Part shown: positions 37,472 to 49,500 of the stretch, piece after piece
Layout of the letters: every line of letters begins with the position of its first letter
Numbering within the stretch: the stretch's first letter is position 1
Assembly: GCF_014205885.1 (NCBI RefSeq)
Contig: NZ_JACHFB010000004.1
Span: 1 to 64,000, forward strand
Source: Borreliella californiensis
GTDB lineage: Bacteria; Spirochaetota; Spirochaetia; Borreliales; Borreliaceae
Reading direction: 5' to 3'
Length of the DNA stretch: 64,000 bases
Program-made: the position numbers and the translations under genes
Notes under the pieces: model-generated
What the model saw: only the letters and a program-made list of their open reading frames with translations
Told to the model about the DNA's origin: nothing
Database searches by the model: none

Positions 37472-37612
37472 TTGGTTTAAATATTACAACACTCTTTTTA
37501 TCCAAATTATCTTATTTTAAAAATCTTAAGCAATACCTTAATTCTTTTATTTTTCTAAATAATTTCTCAAATTTAAATCTTATTTTTTATTTTTTGTATT
37601 AACTTATTTATG

Positions 37613-40600
37613 CTAAAAAATTTTATTATTTAGTAAATAATTCTCATATCCTTTTATTAAAGAAGAAATATACTCTTCCCCTTTTTTGTTTTTCAATACC
37701 TTAAAATCTCTAAGCAATGTGATAAAATCTTCTTTGGTTAATGAGTAAAGACTGGCTACAATAAAGTTATTTTCATTTTCTTTTTCTTTAAAAAATTCAT
37801 CTTCCACATTTAAATTTAGTATTTTATCAACTTTTTCTTTATTAAACTCAAAATGTTCTAAATAAAGTAAATATTTAAAGTTCTCGGGATCATTTTTAAC
37901 TATCAATAGAGAAGTGTTTTTTATAAGATTTAAATATAAAGAATTGCTTAAAATTTCTTTTTCTTCGGGTTGAGGTATTGAACATTGATATAAACATGAT
38001 TTTTGAACATGTATATTAACAAATCTTCTAATCATAAAATCAAATACAAATGAATTAAAAATCGATATAATAAATAATTTTTTATAAATGGATATTGGTG
38101 TTTTCTCACAATTTATATACATTGAATTCACACAATAACAATTTTTAGGAGAAAGTGTACTAATCATAGTTCTTATGTCTGTATTTCTTGCAATATCTCT
38201 ATATAATATTCTTTCAGATTGATACTGCTCGTCTTTGGTTAATATGTTTTCTAAATCTTCTTTATATATCCATAACAATTTAGAGCTTTCTTTTGCATCT
38301 TTATCTTCAAAAAATCTTGAATTAAACTGATAAATATTAGCTCCAGAATAAAGAAATATAAAGTTTTCATTATTATATTCTTTATAGAATGCTTTATAAA
38401 TTGTTAAATTTAGTCCTTGTTTAAAATCAATATACTCTTCACTCAGAGTACTAAATTGACTAAATATTTTGTTAATTAAGCTAAATTCTTCATTATCTTT
38501 AAATTCAATTATTGATTCTTGTATAGGAGATAGTTCTTTAATTTGATCTATACTTAACTCAATTCCTCTATAAGGATCGTATTTATTATCTTTTAAATCA
38601 CCAGTTATTTCTTTAATAATATTATCATCGTTTTGAATCATGAATTTTGCCTTAAAGCTTGATGTGGGGGTTTTAGTATTGCTAAGTTGAAATATTACAA
38701 ATTTAAAACGAGAATCCACATCTTTAAATCTTTTTTTATTTTCAAATTGATAAATATAATTAAGTCTATAGTTAGCAAATATATGCTTTCTTAATGTTTT
38801 TGAGCTAAATTCACTCCAAAGACTTGAAGGAACCAAATAAGTTAAATTGCCTTTTTCTTTTATTAGTTTTAAATTAAATGTAACAAAGTATCTAAAAAGA
38901 TTTGGATCACCACCACTGGTAAAGTTTTTAAAATCACTTTTATAAATATTGTTAATAGTACTTATGCTGTTTTTTTCTTCATTATATTCAATGCTCAAAG
39001 GATGATTATCTTTATTAAGTATTTCTTGCTTTATTTCATTTTGTTCTTTTATGCTTAATTTCCTATAGCCGGGAATATGTTTTGAGAAAAACTCTGCTTC
39101 ATTAAACTTGGTTTTCTCCCATGGTGGATTTCCAATTACAATATCAAAGCCTTTCTGAATATCTGGAAACTCAATTCCATAGTGAAAAAATTTATAGTAG
39201 CTACTTAATTTCCTAATTTTCTCCATTTTCTCTTTATCTTCACTAGAAGTCTTACTGCCCAAAATATTTTCAATTAAACTAATTACATCTGTAATATCAC
39301 TAAATTCTATATTCAAAGATTTGTCAAAAGATAATGAATAAAGTTTGATTAAAGAAAATATTATTTTTAAATTATCTATATATTCACTTTCTTCATATTC
39401 TTTGTATATCTTTTTAGATTTTTCTATATCTTCTTTAGTAGTATCGTTAATCCCTTTAATTTTTTGATAGTTATCTTCTAAAATAGTTGTAATTTCTTTA
39501 ATTCTTTTCCTAAATAAAGAAAATCCACTTTCAAATTTCTTTTTTGTAATATCAAAAAATTCATCTTTGGTATATCCCAAGAGAGCATTTCCTACTTTTA
39601 TGTGATGTTCAATAAAGCTTAGTGGTGTTCCAAAAACAAAGGTATTAATCCATAAACTTAGCATAGTAATTTCAACCGAAATAGGATTAATATCAACACC
39701 ATAAATACACTTCTTTAGCAACATCCTTTTAAGTACTAATTCTTTACTTATACTATCCTGAACACCATACTCTTCACTTTCTTTCAAAATAGCTCTATAT
39801 TCTTTATCAAGCTCTTTTCTTACATCTTCAAATTTATCTAGCTCGTGCCATACTTTTTCTGTTAAGTAATCTAGACAAGAAATCAAAAAATGCCCTGATC
39901 CACAAGAATTGTCAATAATTTTTATATCTAAAGGAGATTTGGTTTTAAGCTGCTCTTCAATTGATGATATAACCATAAAATCAGTTAAATCATCTGGGGT
40001 ATAATATGCTCCACTCTTTTTTCTATCAAGTGATCTAGATGTAAGATAAATATTGCCTTTATAGTATGTAGCAACTTTGTTTGCTTTTTTGTTTACAAGC
40101 TCTTCTTCGGTACGAATGAGATAAACTCCGTCTTCAATAATACGATGAACGGTAGTATCTGCAATTCTAAGGTCATATTCAAGTAGAGTTTCATATAATT
40201 CTCCAAAACTTTTGGGATCTAACCTTGAATACTCTACAAATTTTTCATCTTTAATGTTTTTTTCTTCAAAGAAAAGTATTTTAACTAGTATTTCTTCAAG
40301 TTCACTAATGCTAAGCAAACTTTCATTATTTAAATATTTAACCTTATCTTCTGAAAACAACCCTCCATTAAATATAGGAAACTTTATTGCATCACTTCCT
40401 TTATCAAGTAAATTGAAAATTGTTATTATTTTTTTATATCCTAATTTCTTTTTTGTATTTTCATCATAAAAAAAATACCTAAAAGATATAGAAGATCTGT
40501 ATAACTTGTTTTCTTCTAAAATTTTCTTAAAAATTTCATTATCTTCAATATATGCAATAAAAAATATTCTTAAAATAAAAATAATTGACTCTTCAAGTAT

Positions 40601-41428
40601 GCTAGCTAAAATATGCCCGGTAATTTCTTTGCCTGACACTTTAAATTCTTTGTCATATATATTTTTTGCAATTTTAAATACTATAGAATCGTCGGGTCTC
40701 TCATAAAGTATCTCTCTTAAGGTTTTTTGAATTATCTCTTTTTCTTTGTTTATTTGTTCTTTTTCAACTTCTATTATGTTACTTTTTTTTAAGAATCTTT
40801 CTTTTCTTATAAGGTAGATGAATAAAACAAACCATTCTTGTTCCTTATATTCTTCTTTTTCTTCAATTTTAGAAAAATTAAACTCAATATATCTTTTTTC
40901 TCCATAAAGTACTTTTGATTTGTCATACAATCTCCATACCTTTCCATTAGAAAGTATTCCATAATGTTTTTGATATTGATTTAGATATCTATATAGCTGA
41001 TCTTCTGCTTCTTTTACTTTATCTTTAGTATAAAAACTAAATGCTGGACGCTTAATTTCTGCTATAAGCAAGATATTTTCAACAGGAATGGGTTCATTAT
41101 TTTTTTTAGCTTCTTTTACTTTATTATTAAAATCTACTTTGTCTTTATCATTTTCAAAAAGTAGTATATCTATTCTAGACTCTACTCCTTCTATTTGCCC
41201 AGCTTTTTGTTGTTCTACTGAATAATTTAGCTCTTCAAATATAGACTTTAGCAAAGACTCTATATTTGCTTCTGTTGAATTGTCGTCTATTGAAGAAAGT
41301 TTGTTTTTTATAAGAATAAAAAGGTCTTTTAGTTTATTAGTATTTTCCCTTTTAATAAAGTCCTTTGATAATTGTTTATAAAGAGATACATTAGGATTGT
41401 TTGTTTTTACGATATCATTAGTTTTCAT
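37613..41428 (-). CDS. Mirror copy of type IIG RM enzyme 2
   Basis: Identical 1271-residue translation to 32941-36756, on the other arm of the telomere-centred inverted duplication. Nuclease, motif I and NPPW are as described there. Not evidence for a second gene unless the duplication is physically real. Confidence 0.9.
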   Translation of the reverse strand: MKTNDIVKTNNPNVSLYKQLSKDFIKRENTNKLKDLFILIKNKLSSIDDNSTEANIESLLKSIFEELNYSVEQQKAGQIEGVESRIDILLFENDKDKVDFNNKVKEAKKNNEPIPVENILLIAEIKRPAFSFYTKDKVKEAEDQLYRYLNQYQKHYGILSNGKVWRLYDKSKVLYGEKRYIEFNFSKIEEKEEYKEQEWFVLFIYLIRKERFLKKSNIIEVEKEQINKEKEIIQKTLREILYERPDDSIVFKIAKNIYDKEFKVSGKEITGHILASILEESIIFILRIFFIAYIEDNEIFKKILEENKLYRSSISFRYFFYDENTKKKLGYKKIITIFNLLDKGSDAIKFPIFNGGLFSEDKVKYLNNESLLSISELEEILVKILFFEEKNIKDEKFVEYSRLDPKSFGELYETLLEYDLRIADTTVHRIIEDGVYLIRTEEELVNKKANKVATYYKGNIYLTSRSLDRKKSGAYYTPDDLTDFMVISSIEEQLKTKSPLDIKIIDNSCGSGHFLISCLDYLTEKVWHELDKFEDVRKELDKEYRAILKESEEYGVQDSISKELVLKRMLLKKCIYGVDINPISVEITMLSLWINTFVFGTPLSFIEHHIKVGNALLGYTKDEFFDITKKKFESGFSLFRKRIKEITTILEDNYQKIKGINDTTKEDIEKSKKIYKEYEESEYIDNLKIIFSLIKLYSLSFDKSLNIEFSDITDVISLIENILGSKTSSEDKEKMEKIRKLSSYYKFFHYGIEFPDIQKGFDIVIGNPPWEKTKFNEAEFFSKHIPGYRKLSIKEQNEIKQEILNKDNHPLSIEYNEEKNSISTINNIYKSDFKNFTSGGDPNLFRYFVTFNLKLIKEKGNLTYLVPSSLWSEFSSKTLRKHIFANYRLNYIYQFENKKRFKDVDSRFKFVIFQLSNTKTPTSSFKAKFMIQNDDNIIKEITGDLKDNKYDPYRGIELSIDQIKELSPIQESIIEFKDNEEFSLINKIFSQFSTLSEEYIDFKQGLNLTIYKAFYKEYNNENFIFLYSGANIYQFNSRFFEDKDAKESSKLLWIYKEDLENILTKDEQYQSERILYRDIARNTDIRTMISTLSPKNCYCVNSMYINCEKTPISIYKKLFIISIFNSFVFDFMIRRFVNIHVQKSCLYQCSIPQPEEKEILSNSLYLNLIKNTSLLIVKNDPENFKYLLYLEHFEFNKEKVDKILNLNVEDEFFKEKENENNFIVASLYSLTKEDFITLLRDFKVLKNKKGEEYISSLIKGYENYLLNNKIF

Positions 41429-41511
41429 TATCTATGCTTTATAAAAAATCCATTTACATTGTTTACAAATCTTTTCCATATATTATTAATACTAACAATA
41501 TATTCTAAAAA

Positions 41512-41539
41512 AATTAAGTTTTTAATTAAAAACTTAATT
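41512..41539. terminator. Mirror copy of the 28-bp palindromic terminator
   Basis: Exact inverted copy of 32830-32857. Confidence 0.6.
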
Positions 41540-41546
41540 TCTAGAT

Positions 41547-41930
41547 AAATCGGTTGACAAAATAACTTTCAATAAATTCAACAATGATAAAGATCATATT
41601 CATTTATTACTAGAATTTGCTCCCGATATACACCCTTCTAAATTTATTAATACTCTAAAAACAGTAACTTTAAGATTTATAACAAAAAAATATTTTACTT
41701 ATTTAGACAAGTATTGCTAAAAACCTTATTTAGTCCAGAAATTATTCCCTTTTATTTACTAAAAATGTACTAAAGATGACCGTCCTTCAAGATCTTTAAT
41801 AAAGCACCTGGGTGGATTATTTGATCATTTTAATGTTGCTATACCTTTTAAAAACTAGAATTCACTTATTTTTCAATAGATCTATACTAAACAACGACCA
41901 TAGATACTAAATCTACAAATAAATTCATAT
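41547..41930 (+). pseudogene. Mirror copy of the TnpA relic
   Basis: Inverted copy of 32439-32822; DKDHIHLLLEF is readable here on the plus strand. Confidence 0.68.
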
Positions 41931-42208
41931 TACATCAACATGGTAGTTACCTTTCGGTTTATTTGTTTAAATACTTTCATTAGAATAACTTCACAGAACC
42001 ATTCGATAATACCTTAAAATACTCTACAAATTATTTACAATTTCAAAGTTTTTAAATCTTTAACACAATAATTATTAAAATCTATTCACAAATAACACAT
42101 ACTATTATTAAAATAAACAAATTTAATTAAATTTATATCAAAATAAATTTTTTAAAAAAGCTCAAAATAATATAAAACTTCTGGTAATGAAAATATTATT
42201 ATGAATAC

Positions 42209-42268
42209 TAAAATAATCAATATAAGATTGTAATATAATTATATTATAATCTTATATTGATTATTTTA
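42209..42268. promoter_or_regulatory. Mirror copy of the 60-bp near-palindrome
   Basis: Inverted copy of 32101-32160, upstream of the mirrored PFam54 gene, with the same single mismatch. Confidence 0.7.
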
Positions 42269-42306
42269 TTATATTAAATGTAAGATTATAAATAAGGAGA
42301 ATATTT

Positions 42307-43149
42307 GTGAAATATAATATAATTGTAAGCATATTTGTTTTTTTATTTTTAAATGCTTGCAATCCAGATTTTAACACCAATCAAAAAGATATGAAGGATC
42401 AATCTAATAAAAAAAAACTAAAATCCAATAAAGAGGGATTAGAAACTAAAACAGCAGTAAACCTAAATCAAGAAGTAAATCTAAATCAAGAAGTAAATCT
42501 AAATCAAGAAGAAGTCCCTAATAAAAGAATAAAAAACACACCGATTGACGATCTAAGAAATTTAATAGAAATAGCTAATATAGATAGAGAAAAATATGTA
42601 AAAAAATTAGAAAAAGAACCTTCAGACCAATATGGAATATTGGCTTTCAAAAAATTAGTTTGGATGGAAAATTTATCAGGTGAAAAGATAGCCAATAATA
42701 GCGAGAAATCTAAAAAATATAGAAAATATATTTATGCCACCTTAAATGCTATTGACACTAATAAATTAAAGGAACTTTCAGAAATTATAATATTATCAGA
42801 ACAAACACAAAGCCTATTTAGTATCTTTAACGGATTTGGAAGTGCTATTGACGACGTGATTGTTTATCTATATTCCAAAAAAAACACTATAGATAAACTA
42901 GACACTTTAGACTTAGAGAAGCTTAAAAATTCATTTGAGGAATTATTATCTACAAAAACAATCGTTTCAGAAATGTTAAACCAACTTTTATTAGATTATC
43001 AAAATAATAAAAATTTTATAAAAACAAATTCCACTAAGCTCAAATCTCATGTAATTGAACTTTACAAACAACTTATAAAAAAAAGGGAAGAATCAGAAAA
43101 GATAAAAAGCGACATATTTTCAATACATACCTTAAAGGTTATGTATTGA
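42307..43149 (+). CDS. Mirror copy of the PFam54 lipoprotein gene
   Basis: Identical translation to 31220-32062, including the three NLNQE repeats. Confidence 0.83.
   Translation: MKYNIIVSIFVFLFLNACNPDFNTNQKDMKDQSNKKKLKSNKEGLETKTAVNLNQEVNLNQEVNLNQEEVPNKRIKNTPIDDLRNLIEIANIDREKYVKKLEKEPSDQYGILAFKKLVWMENLSGEKIANNSEKSKKYRKYIYATLNAIDTNKLKELSEIIILSEQTQSLFSIFNGFGSAIDDVIVYLYSKKNTIDKLDTLDLEKLKNSFEELLSTKTIVSEMLNQLLLDYQNNKNFIKTNSTKLKSHVIELYKQLIKKREESEKIKSDIFSIHTLKVMY
42459..42512. repeat. Mirror copy of the 18-bp tandem repeats
   Basis: Inverted copy of 31857-31910. Confidence 0.78.
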
Positions 43150-44305
43150 AATTGTTATAATGCAAAAAACTATCTTCAACAAAAGGCAGACTTAATATTT
43201 TAACTAAAGATTACAAAGAATTTTCCATCTATAATTTACATAAACTTTAGGTGGAAACAAGCTTTGTCAAATTGATTTATTAGTTTTATAAATATGCTCC
43301 TTTATGATGTTTATAGAAACTCCCTTCTAGCAGAAATAAGATGCCTTGAAGATGCTATTTTAGATTGTTAATAAATTTAAAAGCCAATATTATGATTAAA
43401 TTCTAGTAATAATCAAACTGCTATTTCTACAATCTTTAATTTAATAATATTAATTCAATAGATTTAATATTATTAATGATATATTCTTTAAAGATGGGCT
43501 CTTTATTTAAAAAAATATAGATAATCTTGAAAAACCCTCACAAGATGTAAAAACTAAGCATACCAATAGAACTAAATTTAAAAATCTACTTAATGACTTT
43601 AATAAAATTAATCAAAATTAAAGTATTAGTAATCAACATGAGTCAAAGTGAAATAAAAATAGGAGACTGAATCACATGATTATGTATTTAAAACAAATAA
43701 AAGCAGGCTATATTGAAATTAAGAAAATTAACAAACCTTATTTAAATCTGGTCTTGAAAAACTAAAACTTATTATTAATAATACTAAAATAAATAATGTT
43801 ATAGGCGTTTTTAGGAATTTTTTAGTGTTGTACCTCAGCAAATTTAAAATACAGAAAAGCTTGCTAGTTTTTCTTCAAATATAATAAGGACAATAAAAGA
43901 ATTGATAGAAAGAAGCCTAGAGCTGAGTGTATCTTCTAAAAAATAAACACTTTGGCTGCAACTTGCCCTTGGCTTATTGCCTTGTCGCCATTATCTATCT
44001 TTTAAGTTTTTTCTTAAATTCTTTTATTTCTTTTTCATACTTAGAATATATTCTAAAAGAGAGGTTTGGGATCATTTTCTCTATTTTATCCTCTAATTCT
44101 TGATTTTTTATCAATCTCTTTTAATTTTATTAGATCTTCAACTTGCCCTTATAGATGTCCATAAAGCTTACATTAATTCCTATTTTTAGATAAATTCCTG
44201 ATCCAAATTTTCCAAAAACTCCAGGCCACTCTTCTTCTTTTATCTTATCCTTTGTATATAGAAATCCTTTAACTTGTTTTTTTTAAATCTTTACACCATT
44301 TAAAT
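43150..44305. other. Mirror copy of the degenerate region
   Basis: Inverted copy of 30064-31219; holds the same unassigned coding relics. Confidence 0.4.
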
Positions 44306-44624
44306 TATTTTTTCTTGCGTAGCTTTATGGATATCAATAAAATCATTTTTTTGTAAATATTGATAAAAGTTGATAAATGCTATTTATTTAATATTATCAA
44401 TAGAAATAGCACTTTTTAAAACTTTTTCATAAACTTTTAAATACATATAGGCCTGAGTTTTTACTACTACAAAAGATTTTATAAACTGTTCAAAACTTTT
44501 GAAACCATCATATTTATAAAGGTCTTTTTCTTTAACTTTATTATTAATAGCATCTTATAACTTTAATTTTAATTGTTCTTTTAATTCGCTTTAGATTACT
44601 AGATTTTTATCCTGATTAGTATTT
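44306..44624 (-). pseudogene. Mirror copy of the PF49 relic
   Basis: Inverted copy of 29745-30063. Confidence 0.72.
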
Positions 44625-44640
44625 AAAAATATATTTTTTT

Positions 44641-44669
44641 AATTTTTGACACCCAAGGTGTCAAAAATT
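44641..44669. promoter_or_regulatory. Mirror copy of the palindrome upstream of the PF49 relic
   Basis: Inverted copy of 29700-29728. Confidence 0.5.
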
Positions 44670-45003
44670 ATTCTATTCTTAATCGAGTTTATTAAAAAGT
44701 TTCTTCCTAGTTATTGAATAAAACCAAGATTCGTTTTTGGCAAAAAATCAAGCTTTAAGTATAAATATTTGTAAATATTTTTAACCTAAAAATAGAAATA
44801 ATAAATATATGATTAATTTTTCATTTTAATACTAGTAAAATTACTTAGATGAGCTACTATTTCTAAATTAAAGATTATAGAATAAGTAGTTCATTTTTTT
44901 TAGCCAACTCTCTTCTGGGTATAATAAAAAAATGTTTTATGAATTTTTAATATTAAATTAATGGAGTAATGCTTTAGAAATTAATTAAAACAAGAAGAAT
45001 TTT

Positions 45004-45894
45004 ATGAAAAAGAGTATAAGTATTTTGAATATATTTTTCATTATATCATTTTTTTATTCTTGTGTTGTAGGATCAAATTCTTTAAAAAACATCAAAACTG
45101 AAGGTTTGGACTTTGAGCTAAGTGAAGAGAATAATGAAAAAGATATTAAAGAAGATAATGAAGAAGATATTAAAAATATTTCCTGTATTAATGAAGAATT
45201 TGGGTCAAGCGAAATAAAAGAAGGAGAAGTTCAGGGTGGACTATTCGCAAAAAGTGTTACATGGATAAAACCTAATAATTTAAGGGCTATAAAAGACAGA
45301 TATAATAATTTAATTGAAGATCTTAAAGGGCTTAAATATTCGTATATTTTTTCGCCCATTCGACTTAAAACTTTTTCTTGGTCATTGTTTAGTGGCTACA
45401 CTTATCATATCAATGATGATAACTATAAAATAATGGGTATAAAGGTTCCAATAGCTAAAATAATAGCATTTGAGTCAACCAAAGAGTTTGAAAAAAGATA
45501 TGAAGTTAAAAATCTAAAGTTAATTTTTGAAGGAGTGAATTTTGATTTTGAGAAATATAGAACTGATGGTTTTGCTAAAATTACTTTGAAAGAAGTTTCA
45601 AGAGAGGCTGGATATATTAATTCATATAATTTTGGGGTTTTTAATGATGCTTTAACAGATTTTTTTACTCTTTTTATAAAAAAGAGTAAATGTAATTATA
45701 TACTTGCCTATCTTACTATAAAAGATAGGCAAACTAGTGAGGATAAAACCCATGAAATTGTATTAGATCTAAAGCTATTTAATGATGTTGTTAAGCTAAT
45801 ATTTGCCAAGTATCCAGATTTATCAAAAGAAAAATTAAAGCTTCCTATTGATTTGATGAATAATAAATACCCTAGTGAAATTTTTAATAAATAG
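45004..45894 (+). CDS. Mirror copy of the PF12-like lipoprotein gene
   Basis: Identical translation to 28475-29365. Confidence 0.63.
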   Translation: MKKSISILNIFFIISFFYSCVVGSNSLKNIKTEGLDFELSEENNEKDIKEDNEEDIKNISCINEEFGSSEIKEGEVQGGLFAKSVTWIKPNNLRAIKDRYNNLIEDLKGLKYSYIFSPIRLKTFSWSLFSGYTYHINDDNYKIMGIKVPIAKIIAFESTKEFEKRYEVKNLKLIFEGVNFDFEKYRTDGFAKITLKEVSREAGYINSYNFGVFNDALTDFFTLFIKKSKCNYILAYLTIKDRQTSEDKTHEIVLDLKLFNDVVKLIFAKYPDLSKEKLKLPIDLMNNKYPSEIFNK

Positions 45895-46112
45895 ATTTAT
45901 TTCTTAGAAAATACTAGAAGCACTTCAAGAAGCAAAATAAAAGATGATAACGAAAATAAAATACTGTAGAAGTTAGTGATATTGGGAATAATTTAGAAAG
46001 ATTAAAAAGTTATTTAAAAGAAATTAAAGGACAACTTGAAAATTCTAAAAAAGAAGAGATAACTTCTAAAGTTATAAAATGTGGAGTATTTAGTATATAT
46101 TGTCCTAAATAA
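45895..46112 (+). pseudogene. Mirror copy of the relic following PF12
   Basis: Inverted copy of 28257-28474. Confidence 0.38.
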
Positions 46113-46556
46113 TACTTAATTGATTTATTAATATAAAAAAATCAAGAAGATATTATTAAAACATGTTATAAAAAAGATGCTTTTTAAAAAAAATATATTT
46201 CTAGTTAATTAATATAAAAAACTATAAAAACTCTTTTTATAAATTACCAATAATTTTTACTAAATAATCTTCTTTGGCCCCATATACGCATCGCAAAAAA
46301 AATTACGAAATGTCACTAATACATACTTCTATATGACTTTCTATATGGATTACAAACTCTTTATTTCTAATAATCTTCTTTGGCTTTAAAAAACAACTAA
46401 AATGATACATTTCTGCATTTTAAAATATATAAACATTATTTTCTTCTATTTTTAAAAGTTTTTTAGTTTATCTACTGCTTCCTTTAAGAACAACTTCGCT
46501 AAAAATAACTTTTTCATAATTTTATAGTAATATTTTTAGTAAAAACATATATTTTA
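46113..46556. other. Mirror copy of the spacer after RM enzyme 1
   Basis: Inverted copy of 27813-28256. Confidence 0.4.
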
Positions 46557-49500
46557 TTAAGTAAATAAAATCTCTTTATAGTAATTAACTAAACTTGAAT
46601 TGTTAAGCTTATTTATTCTTAAATAATTCTCATATCCTTTTATTAAAGACGAAATATAGACTTCTCCTTTTTTATTTTTTAATACCTCAAAGTCATTAAG
46701 TAAAATCCTAAAATCTTCTTTGGTCAGTGAATAAAGACGAGCTACAATAAAATTATTTTCACTTTCTTTTTCTTTAAAAAATTCATCTTCCGCATTTAGA
46801 TTTAGTATTTTATTAACTTTTTCTTTATCAAACTCAAAATATTCTAAGTAAAGTAAATATTTAAAGTTCTCGGGATCATTTTTGGCTATTAGTAAAGAAG
46901 TATTTTTTGCAAGATTTAAATATAAAGGATTACTTAAAATTTCTTTTTCTTCGGGTTGAGGCATTGGGCATTGATAAAGGCATGATTTTAGCACATTTGA
47001 ATCAACAAATCTCCTTAACAAAAAGTCAAATACAAATGAGTTGAAAATAGATATAATAAATAATTTTTTATAAAGTGATATTGGTGTTTTCTCATAATTT
47101 ATATACATTGAATTCACACAATAACAATTTCCAGGAGATAAAGTACTAATCATGGTTCTTTCATTTGTGTTGCTTGCAATTGCTCTATAAAATACTCTTT
47201 CAGTTTGATATTGGTTATCTTTAGTTAATACCTTTTCCAAATCCTCTTTATCTATCCATAACAATTTAGAGCTTTCTTTTGCATCTTTATCTTCAAAAAA
47301 TCTTGAATTAAATTGATGGATATTAGCTCCAGAATAAAGAAATATAAGATTTCTATTATTATATTCTTTTAATAAAGATTTACGATTCTTAATGCTTGGA
47401 TCTAAGCCTTTTTTAAAATCAACATATTCTTCACCAAGAGTACTAAATTTGCTAAACATTTTGTTAATTAAGCTAAATTCTTCATTATCTTTAAATTCAA
47501 TTATTGATTCTTGTATAGGAGATAGTTTTTTAATTTGATTTATATTTAATTCAACTCCCTTATAAGCATCGTCTTTACTATCTTTTAAATCCCTAGTTAT
47601 TTCTTTTAAAATATTATCACTACTCTGAATCATGAATTTTACCTTAAAGCTTGATGTAGATTCTTTAATATTGCTAAGTTGAAATATTACAAATTTAAAA
47701 CGAGAATCCACATCTTTAAATCTTTTTTTATTTTCAAATTGATAAATATAGTTAAGTTTATAGTGAGCAAATATATGTTTTCTTAGTATTCTAGAACTAG
47801 ATTCATTCCAAATAGCTGAAGGAACCAAATAAGTTAAATTGCCTTTTTCTTTTATTAGGTTTAAATTAAATGTAACAAAGTATCTAAAAAGATTTGGATC
47901 ACCACCACTGGTAAAGTCTTTAAAATCACTTTTATAAATATTGTTAATAGTACTTATGCTGTTTTTTTCTTCATTATATTCAATGCTCAAAGGATGATTA
48001 TCTTTATTAAGTATTTCTTGCTTTATTTTATTTTGTTCTTTTATGCTTAGCTTTCTGTAGTTAGGAATATGCTTTGAGAAAAACTCTGCTTCATTAAACT
48101 TGGTTTTCTCCCATGGTGGATTTCCAATTACAATATCAAATCCTTCCTGAATATCTGGAAACTCAATTCCATAGTGAAAAAATTTATAGTAGCTACTCAA
48201 TTTTTTAATTTTTTCTATTTTTTCTTTATCTTCACTAGAAATTTTATTGCTCAAAATATTTTCAATTAACCTAATTACAGACACAATATCGCTAAATTTC
48301 ATATTTAAAGATTTATCAAAAGACAATGAATAAAGTTTAATTAAAGAAAATATTATTCTTAAATTATCTATATCTTTACTTTCTTCATATTCTTTGTATA
48401 TCTTTTTAGATTTTTCTATATCTTCTTTAGTAGTATCATTAATACCTTTAATTTTTTGATAGATATCTTCTAAAATAGTTGTAATTTCTTTAATTCTTTT
48501 TTTAAACAAAGAAAATCCGCTCTCAAATTTCTTTTTTACAATATTAAAAAATTCGTCTTTGGCATATCCTAATAAGGCATTTCCTACTTTTATATGATGT
48601 TCAATAAAGCTTAGTGGTGTTCCAAAAATAAAGGTATTAATCCACAAACTTAACATAGTAATTTCAACTGAAATAGGATTAATATCAACACCATAAATAC
48701 ACTTCTTTAGTAACATCCTTTTAAGTACTAATTCTTTACTTATACTATCTTGAACATCATATTCTTCACTTTCTTTTAGAATAGCTCTATATTCTTTATC
48801 GAGTTCTTTTTTTACATCTTCAAATTTATCTAGCTCGTACCATACTTTTTCTGTTAAGTAATCTAGACAAGAAATTAAAAAATGCCCCGAACCACAAGAG
48901 TTGTCAATGATTTTTATATCTAAAGGAGACTTGGTTTTAAGCTGTTCTTCAATTGAAGATGTAACCATAAAATCAGTTAGGTCATCTGGGGTGTAATATG
49001 CCCCACTTTTCTTTCTATCAAGCGATCTAGATGTAAGATAAATATTGCCTTGATAGTATGTAGCAACTTTGTTTACCTGCTTGTTTGCAAGCTCTTCTTC
49101 GGTACGAATGAGATAAACTCCGTCTTCAATAATACGATGAACAGTAGTATCTGCAATTCTTAGGTCATATTCAAGCAGGGTTTCGTATAATTCTCCAAAA
49201 CTTTTGGGATCTAACCTTGAATACTCTACAAATTTTTTATCTTTGATATTTTTTTCTTCAAAGAAAAGTATTTTAACTAGTATTTCTTCAAGTTCACTAA
49301 TGCTGAGCAAACTTTCATTATTTAAATATTTAACCTTATCTTCTGAAAATAACCCTCCATTAAATACAGGAAACTTTATTGCATCACTTCCTTTATCAAG
49401 TAAATTGAAAATTGTTATTATTTTTTTATATCCTAATTTCTTTTTTGTATTTTTATCATAAAAAAAATACCTAAAAGATATAGAAGATCTGTATAGCTTA